NCBI GenBank assembly: GCA_017163975.1
Contig: JAFFSR010000004.1
Coordinates: forward strand, 7,874,001-7,938,000
Length of the DNA: 64,000 bases
Source of the DNA: Anastatus disparis
Taxonomy: Eukaryota; Arthropoda; Insecta; Hymenoptera; Eupelmidae
Reading direction: 5' to 3'
The notes under the pieces were generated by a model. It was not told where the DNA came from and made no database searches. It saw only the letters and a program-made list of their open reading frames with translations. Shown here piece after piece: positions 11,834 to 22,669 of this stretch (the stretch's first letter is position 1; each line of letters opens with the position of its first letter). The position numbers and the translations under genes were made by a program.

Positions 11834-12851
11834 TGTTTACAAAGGGAGACCGGGGCTAGTATTAACACTTTTTGAAAAAGTATCTCTATTTTTTAATCTA
11901 CGTATTTTTTTACTATCCCGCCTATCGTATATGTTAGTAATTTATTTCAGATATAATTTAGTGCAAGAATTTTTAAAAATCATCAATAGATTTTTTTTGG
12001 GAGAGAATTTATTAAAAAAGTTTCCATGTCAATATTTGCCTTGCGTTCGGAGAAAGTATTAACATCACATTTGTTTATTATAAATAATGCAATTTAATGA
12101 TTAATACAAGTATTTAATTAATGTAAACAAGAACTATTGATTTTTTTAATGCATATCCAGATAAAAAATAAATTATAAAAAACACAATTTAAACGAAAAA
12201 ATAAAAAAAATATATTTCTGCTCGGAAAAATATACGAAATCGAATGAAAAAGGTTTGGTGCATTAGAAATGTAATAGAAATTAATAAATTAAATTTTTAA
12301 GCGTTATTTTAGGGGTGAACCGCACGCCTCTGAACTTTCTTAATTGACTATTAGCAGAATATTATAATTTATTGAATGACCAGATTAGCATATTAGAATA
12401 AATCAAAATGATTAGCATATGTCATTCAAAAGTATTTTAAAATTAATTCATTATCATGTTTCTATTTCTTATATTTATTTAGTAAAATGTGCTATCATAA
12501 AATAAAAAGTTTCATGCTATTTAAATTATTAATGAATCTGTTTAAATCTCGGTTTAAATTCGGTGGCTAAATAGATAATATTTGTTTTTTGACGAAAAAA
12601 GAAAAAAAGACTGTCCATTGACCAATTAATTTAATTTTTCAAACTTACATAACTTGTCTTTTTTCTATATTTGTATGCATACTTTATGATTAAAAATTAT
12701 TTATGAAGGTAAAAAGCGTATATTAAATTGTTTTATTTATATATATTGAAATTAAGATAAGAGGTTTACTTATTTGAATGTAGATAATTAAATAATATTC
12801 TTTTTATTACAGATTATTTCTATTTCTATTAAGAGAAAGAACATTTTTAAA
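11834..12851. other. AT-rich sequence 5' of the membrane-protein gene
   Basis: No coding region is seen. TTTTATTACAG at 12801-12811 could be an acceptor that joins an unseen 5' untranslated exon to the first coding exon. A promoter could not be placed. Confidence 0.35.
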
Positions 12852-15800
12852 ATGAATAAGAATACCGAAAAGGACGGTTCAAACTATTCTACAGAGAATT
12901 CTATGAGGTGTTCCAAAAAAAGTACTGAGAAGAATCTCTTTAGAAATTCCTCATTGAATATTATATGTATAACTTTGCTTTTTTGTATAACGTCAATTTG
13001 GTTAGGATTAATTATTTATGGTAAACTATTTTGATTACAAATTTTATTCCATCATATATTATGAATTAAGTTTGAAAGTTAATATTTCATTTTTTAGTTA
13101 ATGTACAACCAAATGATTCTTCCCATAAAAATCCACTTAAGCTATTTTTGAAAATAATAGGTCGAATGAGTGCATTAGATGAACACGTTAGGAAAATTAA
13201 AATGATACTTGACAAAATATATATTTTGCAGTCTATATTACGTTTAAGCAATAGCATGCATATACTTTTAACAGAAGTCATTATATTGTATTTAATTTTT
13301 CTTTACGCGAATACTCTTCTCAAATTTGTTTATTATATTATATTAAGTGCACAGCTTTATCTTTATGTACAACTAGCTGCTCAAACTTTTATAGTTTTGA
13401 CTTTTATAATTCTTGAAATCGAAGAACTACTAGCAGCTAAGCCCGAAGTAATGTTATCAGCGATAATAATAACTATTTTTCCATTAATGCCGAAATTATT
13501 TATTTTGATGGAAATCTCATATCTTTGGAATCTTGCAATTAGAAATCCAGCATATGTTAAGTTTAGAAGTACTTTGAGGTAATGTAATTAAAAAATTAAT
13601 TAATCGATATCTTGATTTAATAAATATTTTATTTATTTTCTTTTTTAGGCCTAAAATGACTTCCCTAGTTACCCCTGAATTGGTAATATTAGTGTTCACG
13701 GGATACTCTATATTACTAGATTCAGTGAATTGGACAATTATATATACAATGTCTTCAAGCGCAATATTCTTATTTATATTTTGCATAAGTTTCAATGCTA
13801 CGGTAGAAGTTAGAGGTATTGAAAATGAGATAACAACGAAGGAAGAAAAGATTTTTAAGAAAAATTTTATCAGGTATGAAAAATTAAAATAATACTTTTA
13901 AAATTATTTTTATATTAATCACTGTCATATTATAAAAATACATTTAAAAATAACGGATGTCAATATTTCTACGGCGAATGTTTCTTTAGCTCGATCGCAT
14001 TCTAGTCTGAACTCACTTGCTTTTTTAAGACCCTTTCTTCCTCTCAGGGCGGTTTCACTCACGGGCGTATTAGTTATATACGCCATTTGGGAGTAAGAAC
14101 AGTAGAGTCGAACAGTAGTCATACAGTAACAGTAGTAGCGCTTCGCGCGCTCTCGACTGTCTACTGTTTTTGCAACAAACTCGCCCCGTATTCATTCTTC
14201 TTACTCCCAAATGGCGTGGGTAATTTTATGTCGTTGTAGCAGGTATGAGGGACTACAAAATTATAAATGTAAAAATTTTCAATCCTTTCTTTTTATTTGA
14301 ATTTGAATAAACGTATGTTAGCAGTGTAGACGCGGATCGTCTGCGAAACAGTCATTGATGTGTCACAAATTTTACAACCTGACCACGCATATCACGCAAA
14401 TTTTGGTTTTAGAAAAAATTTTGACTAATTTTATAAGAAATTTTCTAAGTTCAAACTTTTGAAAAATTTTCTAAAATAATTCTCAATTGACTAAGCATGG
14501 TTTGAAATGCAAAAACCAAAAAAATTATTACATGAGATTTTGGCATGATAAATCACCTGAGAAATCAGGTGATTTCTCACCTGATTTTTTTTAACAGGGT
14601 GAGCCAACGACCGGGGTAACTCTGGCACGATAATAATTAGTTTTCTTTGCGAACAATGTTTAATTAACTCCGTTTTCATTTGTACTACTTTAAAATCACT
14701 ATTACAAATTTTGCACCCCCCGTGAAAGTAAAAAAAATTGAAAATACCGAGATTTCGGAAAACCTATACTGTTGGCACGAAAGTTCTTGATTTAAAAAAA
14801 ATAAAAATACAGGTAGCTTCGTTTCAATTTGTACCATTCAAAAATGCATAATTTTTAATTTGTACCCCCTATATTGGTTTTAAATTTAACTAAAGAAATA
14901 ATTTCTCTCTATTTTCAAATCAATCACAGTTCACACAATTAAAAATCAATAAGAGAAGGATATTTGTGTTTTTGGGTTATTCGATGATATAAAGAGAAAT
15001 TATTTCTTTAGTTAAATGCTAAAGTCAGGATTACCCACTGCGCATGCGCAGATGATATGATCATTAGCACGAATGGGCTGCACTGCGAAAATCTTATTTT
15101 TCTTAATTTCCACAGAGGTACAAATAAAAAATAATGGATTTTTGAATGTTACAAATTGAAAAGAAGCTACCTGTATTTTTATTTTTTTGAAATTCAAAAA
15201 TTTTCGTGCTAAGAGCATAGATTTTGCGAGATCTCGGTATTTTCAAATTTTTTTACTTTCCCGGGGGGTGCGAAATATGTAATAGTAATTTTTCGGTGGT
15301 ACAAATCTAAATGAAGCTAATTAGATGTTATTGATTAAGAAAAGTAATTATTATCGTGTCAGAGTCATCCCGGTGAGCCAACGCTGTACGCTTAAATCAT
15401 ACATATGACTTTCGTTGGTAATGTGTGTATTCTTATTGTATAATAAGTGAATGAAAATCCACCATGTTACACTGAAAAGACTGAAAAAATAAGTATGTAG
15501 CATACTTATATTTCAAAATAAACTTAATATTTTGTTAAATTTTACAAACAGTAGATCGGAAAAAACTCTGTCACCATACTAGTCATTTAAGCTAACCTTA
15601 TTTGCATTGACTAGGCGAGTCGGGATCGAGCTACCCTAAAAGAGGAAATACTTTATTAATCAGAAAGATCAAATTCATCATTTTGTATTTATGATAGTAA
15701 TTTTCCAGTTAATAAAAGTGAATAAGTCAAGTTTTAATATAATTTAAAATAATACTTACAAATGATATTGTACCTATATTTTGATGATAATGAATCAATA

Positions 15801-18193
15801 AAAAATTTCTTTGACAAAATTAAAGTATAAAAAAGCCATATAAAATGCTATTGAAAATATAAAACTATCTTGCTATTGAAAATCTAAAACTATCTTTTCC
15901 AATCAATGGAAAAAACAAAAACGAGGTAGACCTCGTGTATCAGCTCTTCAAAGAACGAAGAGCTTCTACGATTCAACTGATAGTGTTCCAACTTTATATA
16001 TTTGCATCTCCGAAATTTGTAAAAGGGATTACAAAACTTAAAGAAACGCTACTTACTAGGAGAATATCAGACCTCCGAATCACGGATTTTGCTTAAACGT
16101 TGGGATAAGTTTTCAGATGTCAAAATATGAAAGGAAACAAAATTTTAGACCCCAAGCTCAATATTTCCCTAGTTACAGGCAATTAAAGAAAATCACTAAA
16201 AAAGTTACTAGATTTTCCAACGCATATAGTTCCTTAGGATTGATAGCTAGGAGCTTGAAACTTTTTTTAAATGAAAGCTGAGCTCAAATCCTTTCGATAT
16301 AGTATTTATAGCATGTCAAAATATTATTTTTTCCCAAAGTTATAGCGTAATAAACATTAGACCCAATTTCAGCTTTTGTTATTAATTAATGTTTTAAAAA
16401 GAAAAATCAGGTCCAATGTTTATCACGCTATAACTTCGGGAAAAAATAGTATTTTGGCATGCTATAACTACTATTTCGAAAGGATTTGAGCTCAGCTTTC
16501 ATTTAAAAAAAGTTTCAAGCTCCTAGCTATCAATGCTAAGGAACTATATGCGTTGGAAAATCTAGTAACTTTTTTAGTGATTTTCTTTAATTGCCTGTAA
16601 CTAGGGAAATATTGAGCGTTGGGGTCTAAAATTTTGTTTCCTTTCATATTTTGACATCTGAAAACTTATCCCAAAGTTTGAGCAAAATCCGTGATCCGGA
16701 GGTCTGATACTCTCCTAGTTAGTGACTTAAAGTCGGACGGACGTAATCGATCATCAATAGCAATATTAAATCACTTGGAGGCGTTTCTTTGAGTTTTATA
16801 ACCCCTTATATAAATTTCAGAGATGCAAATATATAAGGCCAGAATACTCTCAGTTGAATCGTGGAAGTTCTTCTTTCTTTGAAGAGCTGATACACGAGGT
16901 CTTCCTCATTTTTGCTTTTTCCACTGACTGGAAAATAAATAAGGATATATTATCTCATGAAGGTATAATTTATAAGAAGAATCTAAGAACTATAATAAAA
17001 TATATCTGTGGCTTGAAGGAAAAACAGCATAAGTCTGTATTTTTGGGAAATTGATTTAACAGTGGATTATATACCTAAAAGTATACCTCTTTCATGTAGC
17101 ACACTTTAGAAAAGTTGATATGTAAGGCAAAGGTGATTTTGCGCATGCGTGTTAACCGCACAATTCAAACTTTAACAATTCGCTTATGGACTAACAGCAT
17201 CGAGAAAAAAATCAATATATATGCTTTAGAAAAATTTGAAGAATTAACTGCACAAATCGCAATTGGAAGGAATAAAAACATAACTCAGAGGTTTTACGTT
17301 ATTTCCGGTAGATAAAAAAACATTAACTGAAGCTTGTAGCACGTTTAGAAAGGTACTTTATACTTGATTAAACTAGCCTAGTATCGTGCTGGGCCTCTTT
17401 GTTTTCGATCTTACGTATTGACGCAAACATAAAAATCTCGTTTTCTCGAAAACTCCAAATCCAGACTTATGTTGTTTTTCCTTCAAGCCTCAGATTTATA
17501 TCATAATACATTAAACTATAATCGGCATATATATTGTGCTTGACGTCCAGCTGGATATCGAGCTGGACCTTCAGCTGAATATCCTAGCTGAAGTGTATCT
17601 AAAAACATCAATACCAGCTGGTTTTCCAGCAACAAGCAAGGTATTTTTAACCGGGAGGATAAAACTTAAGATTTTTTTTACGTAAAGATAAATTATAGTT
17701 ATTTTAATATCTAGCTAGATGCTCAACTGGATATTCAGCTAAATATTTTCGTAGTATATCCAGTTAAATATCCTAGCTGAGATGTGTCCAAAAACACATC
17801 TATAATATAATATAAAAAAAGTTAAAGTTTTTATCTATATTCTAATAATTATTTTTCTAAAACACTTTTTTATCCAAACTAATTTCTTTTAGAAATACTA
17901 CCAACGATGCTTTTGTTGACTCATTTTTTGGGACGCTGATTGCTATCGGAATTGTTTTTGTTATGAGATGTCTTTACAAGAATGATCAATTTTTTATTGT
18001 TAAAGCAGTTATCGAGATGTTTTATTATGAAAATAATGATGTACACTATGGGATATTATGGATGAACATTTTGGGAAATGTTATCATTACATTCATCTTT
18101 TTAATCAAGATAAGAGTGAAAGTACTGAAAGCTATTTTTAAAATAATGTATTTTATAAAAAATCTATGTATTTATGCACGATCTATCTACTGA
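12852..18193 (+). CDS. Unrecognised multi-pass membrane protein, four exons, 391 aa
   Basis: Exons 12852-13020, 13098-13578, 13649-13873 and 17893-18193 join through GT-AG introns with exact phase continuity (1176 nt, 391 residues plus stop). The product has a polar N-terminus of about 33 residues (MNKNTEKDGSNYSTENS), then hydrophobic segments around residues 35-53 (IICITLLFCITSIWLGLIIY), 105-122, 125-160, 165-185, 225-265, 305-320 and 350-370. That suggests seven or eight membrane passes and a basic C-terminal tail. Length and topology are in the range of insect chemoreceptors, but I see no hallmark motif of odorant or gustatory receptors, so no family is assigned. The last intron is 4 kb and is filled with inverted-repeat elements. 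An upstream acceptor suggests a 5' untranslated exon. Function is unknown. Confidence 0.72.
14080..14218. repeat. Inverted repeat CGCCATTTGGGAGTAAG in an intron
   Basis: CGCCATTTGGGAGTAAG (14081-14097) is repeated inverted at 14201-14217 around a GC-rich centre that includes GCGCTTCGCGCGC. It lies in the 4-kb intron of the membrane-protein gene. There is no coding potential and the family is not recognised. Confidence 0.55.
14546..14593. repeat. Isolated ATCAGGTGATT motif cluster
   Basis: AAATCACCTGAGAAATCAGG and its neighbour repeat the same short unit as the arrays at 1372-1562, 2098-2345 and 2900-3085. This is a fourth, short occurrence 12 kb away. Confidence 0.5.
14610..15374. mobile_element. 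Foldback DNA transposon with perfect 9-bp target duplication
   Basis: The element runs from ACCGGGGTAACTCTGG to TCAGAGTCATCCCGGT and is flanked by the exact direct repeat GAGCCAACG (14601-14609 and 15375-15383). Arms of about 300 bp are inverted copies around a ~120-bp centre. A 9-bp duplication fits Mutator-like elements among others. There is no transposase, so it is non-autonomous. It sits in the 4-kb intron of the membrane-protein gene. Confidence 0.82.
15895..16935. mobile_element. Foldback element, family FB1 (1.04 kb)
   Basis: Ends TTTTCCAATCAATGGAAAAA and CCACTGACTGGAAAA, then CCTCGTGTATCAGCTCTTC and its complement, show that the two ~500-bp arms are inverted copies. Related copies are at 24479-25662 (complete), 20480-20612 (fragment), 48690-49293 and 58057-58704 (old relics inside aminopeptidase introns). 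The open frames in the arms are by-products of the repeat. It is intronic in the membrane-protein gene. Confidence 0.8.
17545..17785. repeat. Cluster of CAGCTG / GGATATC-AGCTG units
   Basis: Within 240 bp, about ten short units of the form CCAGCTGGATATC or TCAGCTGAATATCC alternate in both orientations. They include several exact CAGCTG palindromes, the core of an E-box. The cluster is about 110 bp upstream of the last exon of the membrane-protein gene. It could be an intronic regulatory block or a simple repeat. Confidence 0.5.
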
Positions 18194-18466
18194 CAAATCT
18201 TTTTATATTCTATTATTTGATTACCGAAATTCGATCAAAATATTGGCTGTTTTAAAAGGGTTATTCAAACAAAAAGAAAATAAGCAAGAATACTGTAGTG
18301 TAGCGAGTGCATTTTCAAATATGAGATGTGACTCTTGTTGTGTTCTGAACTCGTGTTGTTTTTGTTATTATTAAAAATTTCAAGAAATGGTTCAATCAGA
18401 AATTAAATATAGAGCTACAAATGAAGTTATAAGTTTTGTTTATAAATTGAAATAATTTTAGTTACA
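18194..18466. other. Probable 3' untranslated region of the membrane-protein gene
   Basis: AT-rich sequence directly after the stop codon. A 66-codon open frame at 18174-18374 overlaps the real stop in another frame and has no other support. Confidence 0.4.
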
Positions 18467-18600
18467 AATAGTATATTACGACCCAAGGCCAGAAAGTTAG
18501 AATTCCTGGCGTGCGTAATATGAAGGCCGAGGTGAAGCCGAGGCTTTATATCACGCACACCAGGGCATCTAACATTCTGGCCGCGTGTCGTATACTATTT
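18467..18600. repeat. GC-rich hairpin H1 with conserved 17-nt apex
   Basis: Arms of about 57 bp (AAATAGTATATTACGACC at the left, GTGTCGTATACTATTT at the right) are inverted copies. Between them is the apex CCGAGGTGAAGCCGAGG (18527-18543), which can form its own G-G-T/GAA/G-C-C mini-stem. The same 17-nt apex, with pairing changes, sits at the tip of hairpins at 18720-18804, 19655-19778 and 39736-39870, whose inner stem sequences differ. No coding potential. Confidence 0.8.
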
Positions 18601-18719
18601 TTCTTTATCTTCAGCCAAAAGTACGTGGTTATATATAGAAATTGCCCGTCCAACAGTGTACGTGGCTATGTATAGATATTGCTCGCTCGACTTTTGCGAA
18701 ACCTTATCAAATGTACGTT
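18601..18719. repeat. Partial tandem copies of the H2 left arm
   Basis: AAATTGCCCGTCCAACAG and ATATTGCTCGCTCGACTTTT, the second followed by GCGAAAC, precede hairpin H2 and repeat its left arm (AAATTGCCCGCCCGATATTT, then GCGAAAC), each about 60-70 bp apart. There are no matching right arms, which suggests growth by local duplication. Confidence 0.5.
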
Positions 18720-18804
18720 ATTTATGAAAATTGCCCGCCCGATATTTGCGAAACCGAGGCGAAGCCGAGGTTTTTGTTGGTCGGGACGGGCAATTTTCAT
18801 AAAT
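18720..18804. repeat. GC-rich hairpin H2 with conserved 17-nt apex
   Basis: ATTTATGAAAATTGCCCG pairs with CGGGCAATTTTCATAAAT. The tip at 18754-18770 is CCGAGGCGAAGCCGAGG. It contains GCGAAGC, a DNA heptamer known for unusually stable mini-hairpins. Confidence 0.8.
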
Positions 18805-18827
18805 CTATTTAAAAAAATTATGTTTAA

Positions 18828-19208
18828 GAGGAGGTCACGTATCTCTGTCCTTTTCTAATCAAAGAAATGATTTTTTTACAAAAACTAATAAATATATCAA
18901 AAAATGAAGAGAAAGCCGCATCGTGTATCAAAAAAAGCAATATTTTCTTTAATAACAAAAAATTAATTTTATTGCTTCGTTCTAAAGAAAACCTTGAAAA
19001 ACCAAATTGTCCACCCTAACCTCTATGATTTAAGTTTTTCAAGGTTTTCTTGAAAACGAAGCAATAAAATTAATTCTTTCTTATCAGAGAAAATATTGCT
19101 TTTTTTATTACGAGATGAGGCTTTCTCTTTATTTTTTGCTAAAGTTATTAGTTTCTGTAAAAAACTCAATTCATTGATTAGAAAAGGACAGAGATACGTG
19201 ACCTCCTC
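18828..19208. mobile_element. Foldback MITE with TTAA flanks, family FB2
   Basis: GAGGAGGTCACGTATCTCTG at the left and its near-perfect complement at the right bound a 381-bp foldback, flanked by TTAA at 18824-18827 and 19209-19212. A related copy is at 28050-28439, also bounded by TTAA. It is non-coding. The TTAA flanks suggest a piggyBac-like mobiliser, although the ends do not start with CCC. Confidence 0.72.
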
Positions 19209-19654
19209 TTAAGGTCATATTTGAAAATAAAGATAATTATATAAAATAAAGATTATTTAAAAAAAATAAAGTGCAAATAAAATTTTTTCAATTATTTTCT
19301 TTATTGCAACTACATGGAGTAACATTAAAAACACTATTATTAAAAGTACAATGATCAAATTTAAAATTAAAAAAAAATTTAATTATTAAATTAAATAATT
19401 AATTAATTTAATTGAAGTTTAAAACTAAATTATATGTACCAATAATGTGTTGTTTATATGTGAAAGATATGTAGAAGAACGATAGTTGTGACAATTGTTT
19501 TGTAGGCTACAAGCTCTGTCATGGCCGTTGTTAAGTTAAACAAGCCACCAAAAAATCGTTGCTAGCCAAAATGAAATAAAACCGCAAAAACCTTTGTTCC
19601 CGGAGCTAAATCCTGCCAGGAACCCCGTACTTTCGGATAGGAGATAGAGAAATA
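19209..19654. other. AT-rich spacer between foldback FB2 and hairpin H3
   Basis: No gene is seen. The portion 19505-19650 is less AT-rich but has no long open frame. Confidence 0.35.
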
Positions 19655-19778
19655 GTATATTTTTAACCAGGTCAGGAAAGGGTTTATTTTGGAAACGAGG
19701 AGTTTACGGGCCGAGCCGAAGGCGAGGACTGTACCGAGGTTCCAAAAGAACCCTTTCCTGATCAGGTTAAAAATATAA
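19655..19778. repeat. GC-rich hairpin H3 with conserved 17-nt apex
   Basis: AGTATATTTTTAACCAGGTC pairs with GATCAGGTTAAAAATATAAT, and CAGGAAAGGGTT with AACCCTTTCCTG. The apex at 19711-19727 is CCGAGCCGAAGGCGAGG. The stem is unlike those of H1 and H2 apart from the outermost AGTATATT. Confidence 0.8.
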
Positions 19779-20862
19779 TTTTCTGTCTGAGAACCGCAAA
19801 TGAGTAATAAAGTTACGATTTTGAGGTTAGAAGACAGAAAAATAATTTTTATCCCCTTTACTAGATTACATGGGTAATGCTAAAATAGTATACAAGTTTT
19901 CGTACAAAAATAATGTTACGGTAAAATTATAAAAAAATACTATAATTTTTTAAGTACTCCAGATTCACATTTATAATATTCACCTTGAAATCTAATTCTA
20001 TGTGAACATTTGTTTTATTATTTCTATGTAAACAAAGTAAAAAGGACATGGATTCCAGATTTTCTTCTAATATTATTATTTTTTAACATAAAAACTTAAA
20101 AATATGTCCTGCATTCGGTCCAACACTTGATTTTTCATAAAACCTATTTGATTTGAACTTTTTGACTATCTTTAAAAAATGAAATTGGTTTTTGAACTCA
20201 AAAGTTTTTAAACTACTAATTTTATAAGATTCTAATAAAAATCAAATAACAGTTCAAATAAATCCGTTTAAACGCGCTAAATTCCTGCATTAATTTATTC
20301 TTTTTTAAACAATTTGAGCTTTTCCATATATTGTTTTTTATTGAAACACTTTAATCTTAATTTTTATAAAAATTTAGTATAAATTTTAGAATATTAACTT
20401 AAGACTCCATAAAGAAAACCGAAAATTCAGACAAAAAGCCTATAATTTGAAAAATATCAAATGTTAGACCAAATGGATGCGTCTTCATTAATCTAACAAT
20501 CAGAAAAAATCTCAGAAGAGAGTGTTTCACTTTCGGGTCACCGGTTTTGTTCAAATTTTGGAAAGTTTTCTGGACGTAGAAATATGAAGAAAGACAAGTA
20601 AAACGAGATTTCTTTTGATTTTTATATATATTTTTATTAAATAGATTGTCAATTGTACAAATAAAATATAAACATTTCTATCATAAATAATTTTACATAT
20701 GTAATTTTATATATATAGTAAAAACTCACTACTATTTTACTTTAAAATCTGTACTATGTTAATTTAAAATATCTAATATTTTAGTACGCATTATATACAT
20801 TATCAGATTAACGCTTTTCTGTGCAATGAAAGAATAAATTGTGAGTTAAATAAATATATATT
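19779..20862. other. Intergenic sequence 3' of the ankyrin gene, with an FB1 fragment
   Basis: The only recognisable item is a fragment of family FB1 at about 20480-20612 (GAGTGTTTCACTTTCGGGTC and the following ~80 bp match the left arm of the 24479-25662 element). The rest is AT-rich without open frames. Confidence 0.45.
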
Positions 20863-22170
20863 CTAAAAGGGTATGCGCGTTTTTGGTACTGAATTAGCAC
20901 TAATTTTCTTTTCGTGTATTTTAACCGTCGGAAAAGCTTCAACTAAATTTTGCATGTCTTCGACTTCCAAAAGCTTTAATATTTTATACGTAACTATATG
21001 ACTTGCATTGATATACGGTATAGCGTAGCTCATACTTAAGCATGCAGTTTCGCGCAGTCTTCTTTCTTCCGTAGCTTCATTAAAATGTCTCCATAATATT
21101 TTACAATAAATTGGAAATTTAGATATAATATTGGATTTATTCTTAAATGCTTTTACGATACTATTATTATTTACATATTTTGAAAGTTCTGGAATATTTT
21201 TCGCTACAAAGTCATAATATGTAAGATAATCTGAAAGTTTCTCTTCCTTTAACAGCATGACTTCTTTTAAACATTGTCTGTAAAATAAACCTAATACATT
21301 GTATTCATGCTTTAATCTTAAATAATCAATGTCTGCATAATGACGCTCATGTTCTTTTAGCGCCATAAATCTTAACACATCTTTTAAACCATATTTTGAG
21401 TTCTCTGGCACTCCATAACCTAATGCTATTTGGCCACAATAAATGACTTCAACACAATCAGCATTGTTTCTAATAAGTTCTTCGATCATTCGTTGTTGCT
21501 CTTCCCTTCCAACTGAACAAACTGGCCCTTTTTTCGATCGCATCGCTAATGTATAAAGAGGTGAGCACGAATATTCATCTTTAATATTAGGATTAGCACC
21601 ACCTCTTAATAAAATTCTTATGCACTCTGTTGATAATGCACAATGAAGAGGAGTATACCCCGATCGCCAACTGAATTTATTCACATCGGCACCTCTTGAT
21701 AAAAGCATTTTTATTCCATTTAAATCATTAGATTTAACAGCATGATGCAAAGCTGTAAATCCACTATAATCAGCGTTTTCCACATTGACATTTTTGTAAT
21801 ACAATTTTTTAAGATCTTCAGGATACTTTCTTGATTGAATAATAGCAATGTGATGAATAGGTATTTGTGCTTTATATTGCAAAAGAGTTCTAATAATATC
21901 TAAATCCATCTTTTTTTTCTGAAAAGCTATATCGTATGGTCTTTCTCCACATTCATTATCAATATCCACTTCAGCATTATATTCCAGTAACAGTTCAACC
22001 ATTTTAAAGTTGTTTGACTTGACCGCGTAATGTAAAGGACTATTGCCTGAGTAATTAACGCCATTGACGTCACTACCCCTCCGTAATAAATTGATAACAG
22101 CTTCATGGTTTTTATTTTTTACGGCGTTGATCAAAATGCGACTGCTTCTTCTAACGGTTGGTGGTTCCAT
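20863..22170 (-). CDS. Ankyrin-repeat protein with PRANC-like C-terminus
   Basis: A single uninterrupted frame of 435 codons with a clear ATG. Ankyrin repeats occupy roughly residues 8-250: recognisable units include SGNSPLHYAVKSNNFKMVEL, SGFTALHHAVKSNDLNGIKM and SGYTPLHCALSTECIRILL, with shorter degenerate units between. Residues about 250-435 lack repeats and end in a helical stretch (AIPYINASHIVTYKILKLL, then EVEDMQNLVEAF) that resembles the F-box-like PRANC domain found at the C-terminus of ankyrin proteins of poxviruses, Wolbachia and parasitoid wasps. If so, it would act as a substrate adaptor for SCF ubiquitin ligases. Absence of introns in a window of spliced genes fits horizontal acquisition or retroposition, though base composition looks local. 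The ankyrin call is firm; the PRANC call rests on resemblance only. Confidence 0.85.
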   Translation of the reverse strand: MEPPTVRRSSRILINAVKNKNHEAVINLLRRGSDVNGVNYSGNSPLHYAVKSNNFKMVELLLEYNAEVDIDNECGERPYDIAFQKKKMDLDIIRTLLQYKAQIPIHHIAIIQSRKYPEDLKKLYYKNVNVENADYSGFTALHHAVKSNDLNGIKMLLSRGADVNKFSWRSGYTPLHCALSTECIRILLRGGANPNIKDEYSCSPLYTLAMRSKKGPVCSVGREEQQRMIEELIRNNADCVEVIYCGQIALGYGVPENSKYGLKDVLRFMALKEHERHYADIDYLRLKHEYNVLGLFYRQCLKEVMLLKEEKLSDYLTYYDFVAKNIPELSKYVNNNSIVKAFKNKSNIISKFPIYCKILWRHFNEATEERRLRETACLSMSYAIPYINASHIVTYKILKLLEVEDMQNLVEAFPTVKIHEKKISANSVPKTRIPF

Positions 22171-22669
22171 TTTACTTAAAAATATAGAATTGAAGTATAA
22201 TTTTTCTTTAAAATTGGATTCAAGGTGTGTCTTAAAATAAGAATCTTGGACTCAATGTTTCCACTAATATTGCTTTTGAAAAACTAAATAACATATTGCT
22301 GTGTATATCCTTTAAATACACAAAAAAATCATACCTGAATTAAGTTATAACAAAGGATCATAATCCCATCAATCAAATGGGCAAATTACTTTTTAAAAAG
22401 TAGTTAATCACTAAAGAAAAGGATCAAATCTAATACTCTATGTTTAATTGTGAAATAAAGTATTTTCCTTTAAGAAAGCCATAAATACACCTATTTATAT
22501 TCAAAATTAAATGTAATGCTCCACTCTTTTTCTTCAAAGGCTTAAATAGATCTTTTTAAATTATTTACTATGTATACATGTACCGAAATGTATCGAATCC
22601 ATTTTCATTGAATTTCAATATACTATTTATCTGGTTTAATCTTCTTGCCAACGTATTTTCTCATATCAA
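22171..22669. other. Upstream region of the ankyrin gene
   Basis: AT-rich sequence 5' of the minus-strand ankyrin start. No core promoter element could be fixed with confidence. Confidence 0.35.

Noticed and set aside
18174..18374. 66-codon cysteine-rich open frame
   Set aside because: It overlaps the stop of the membrane-protein gene in another frame and has no splice or homology support.
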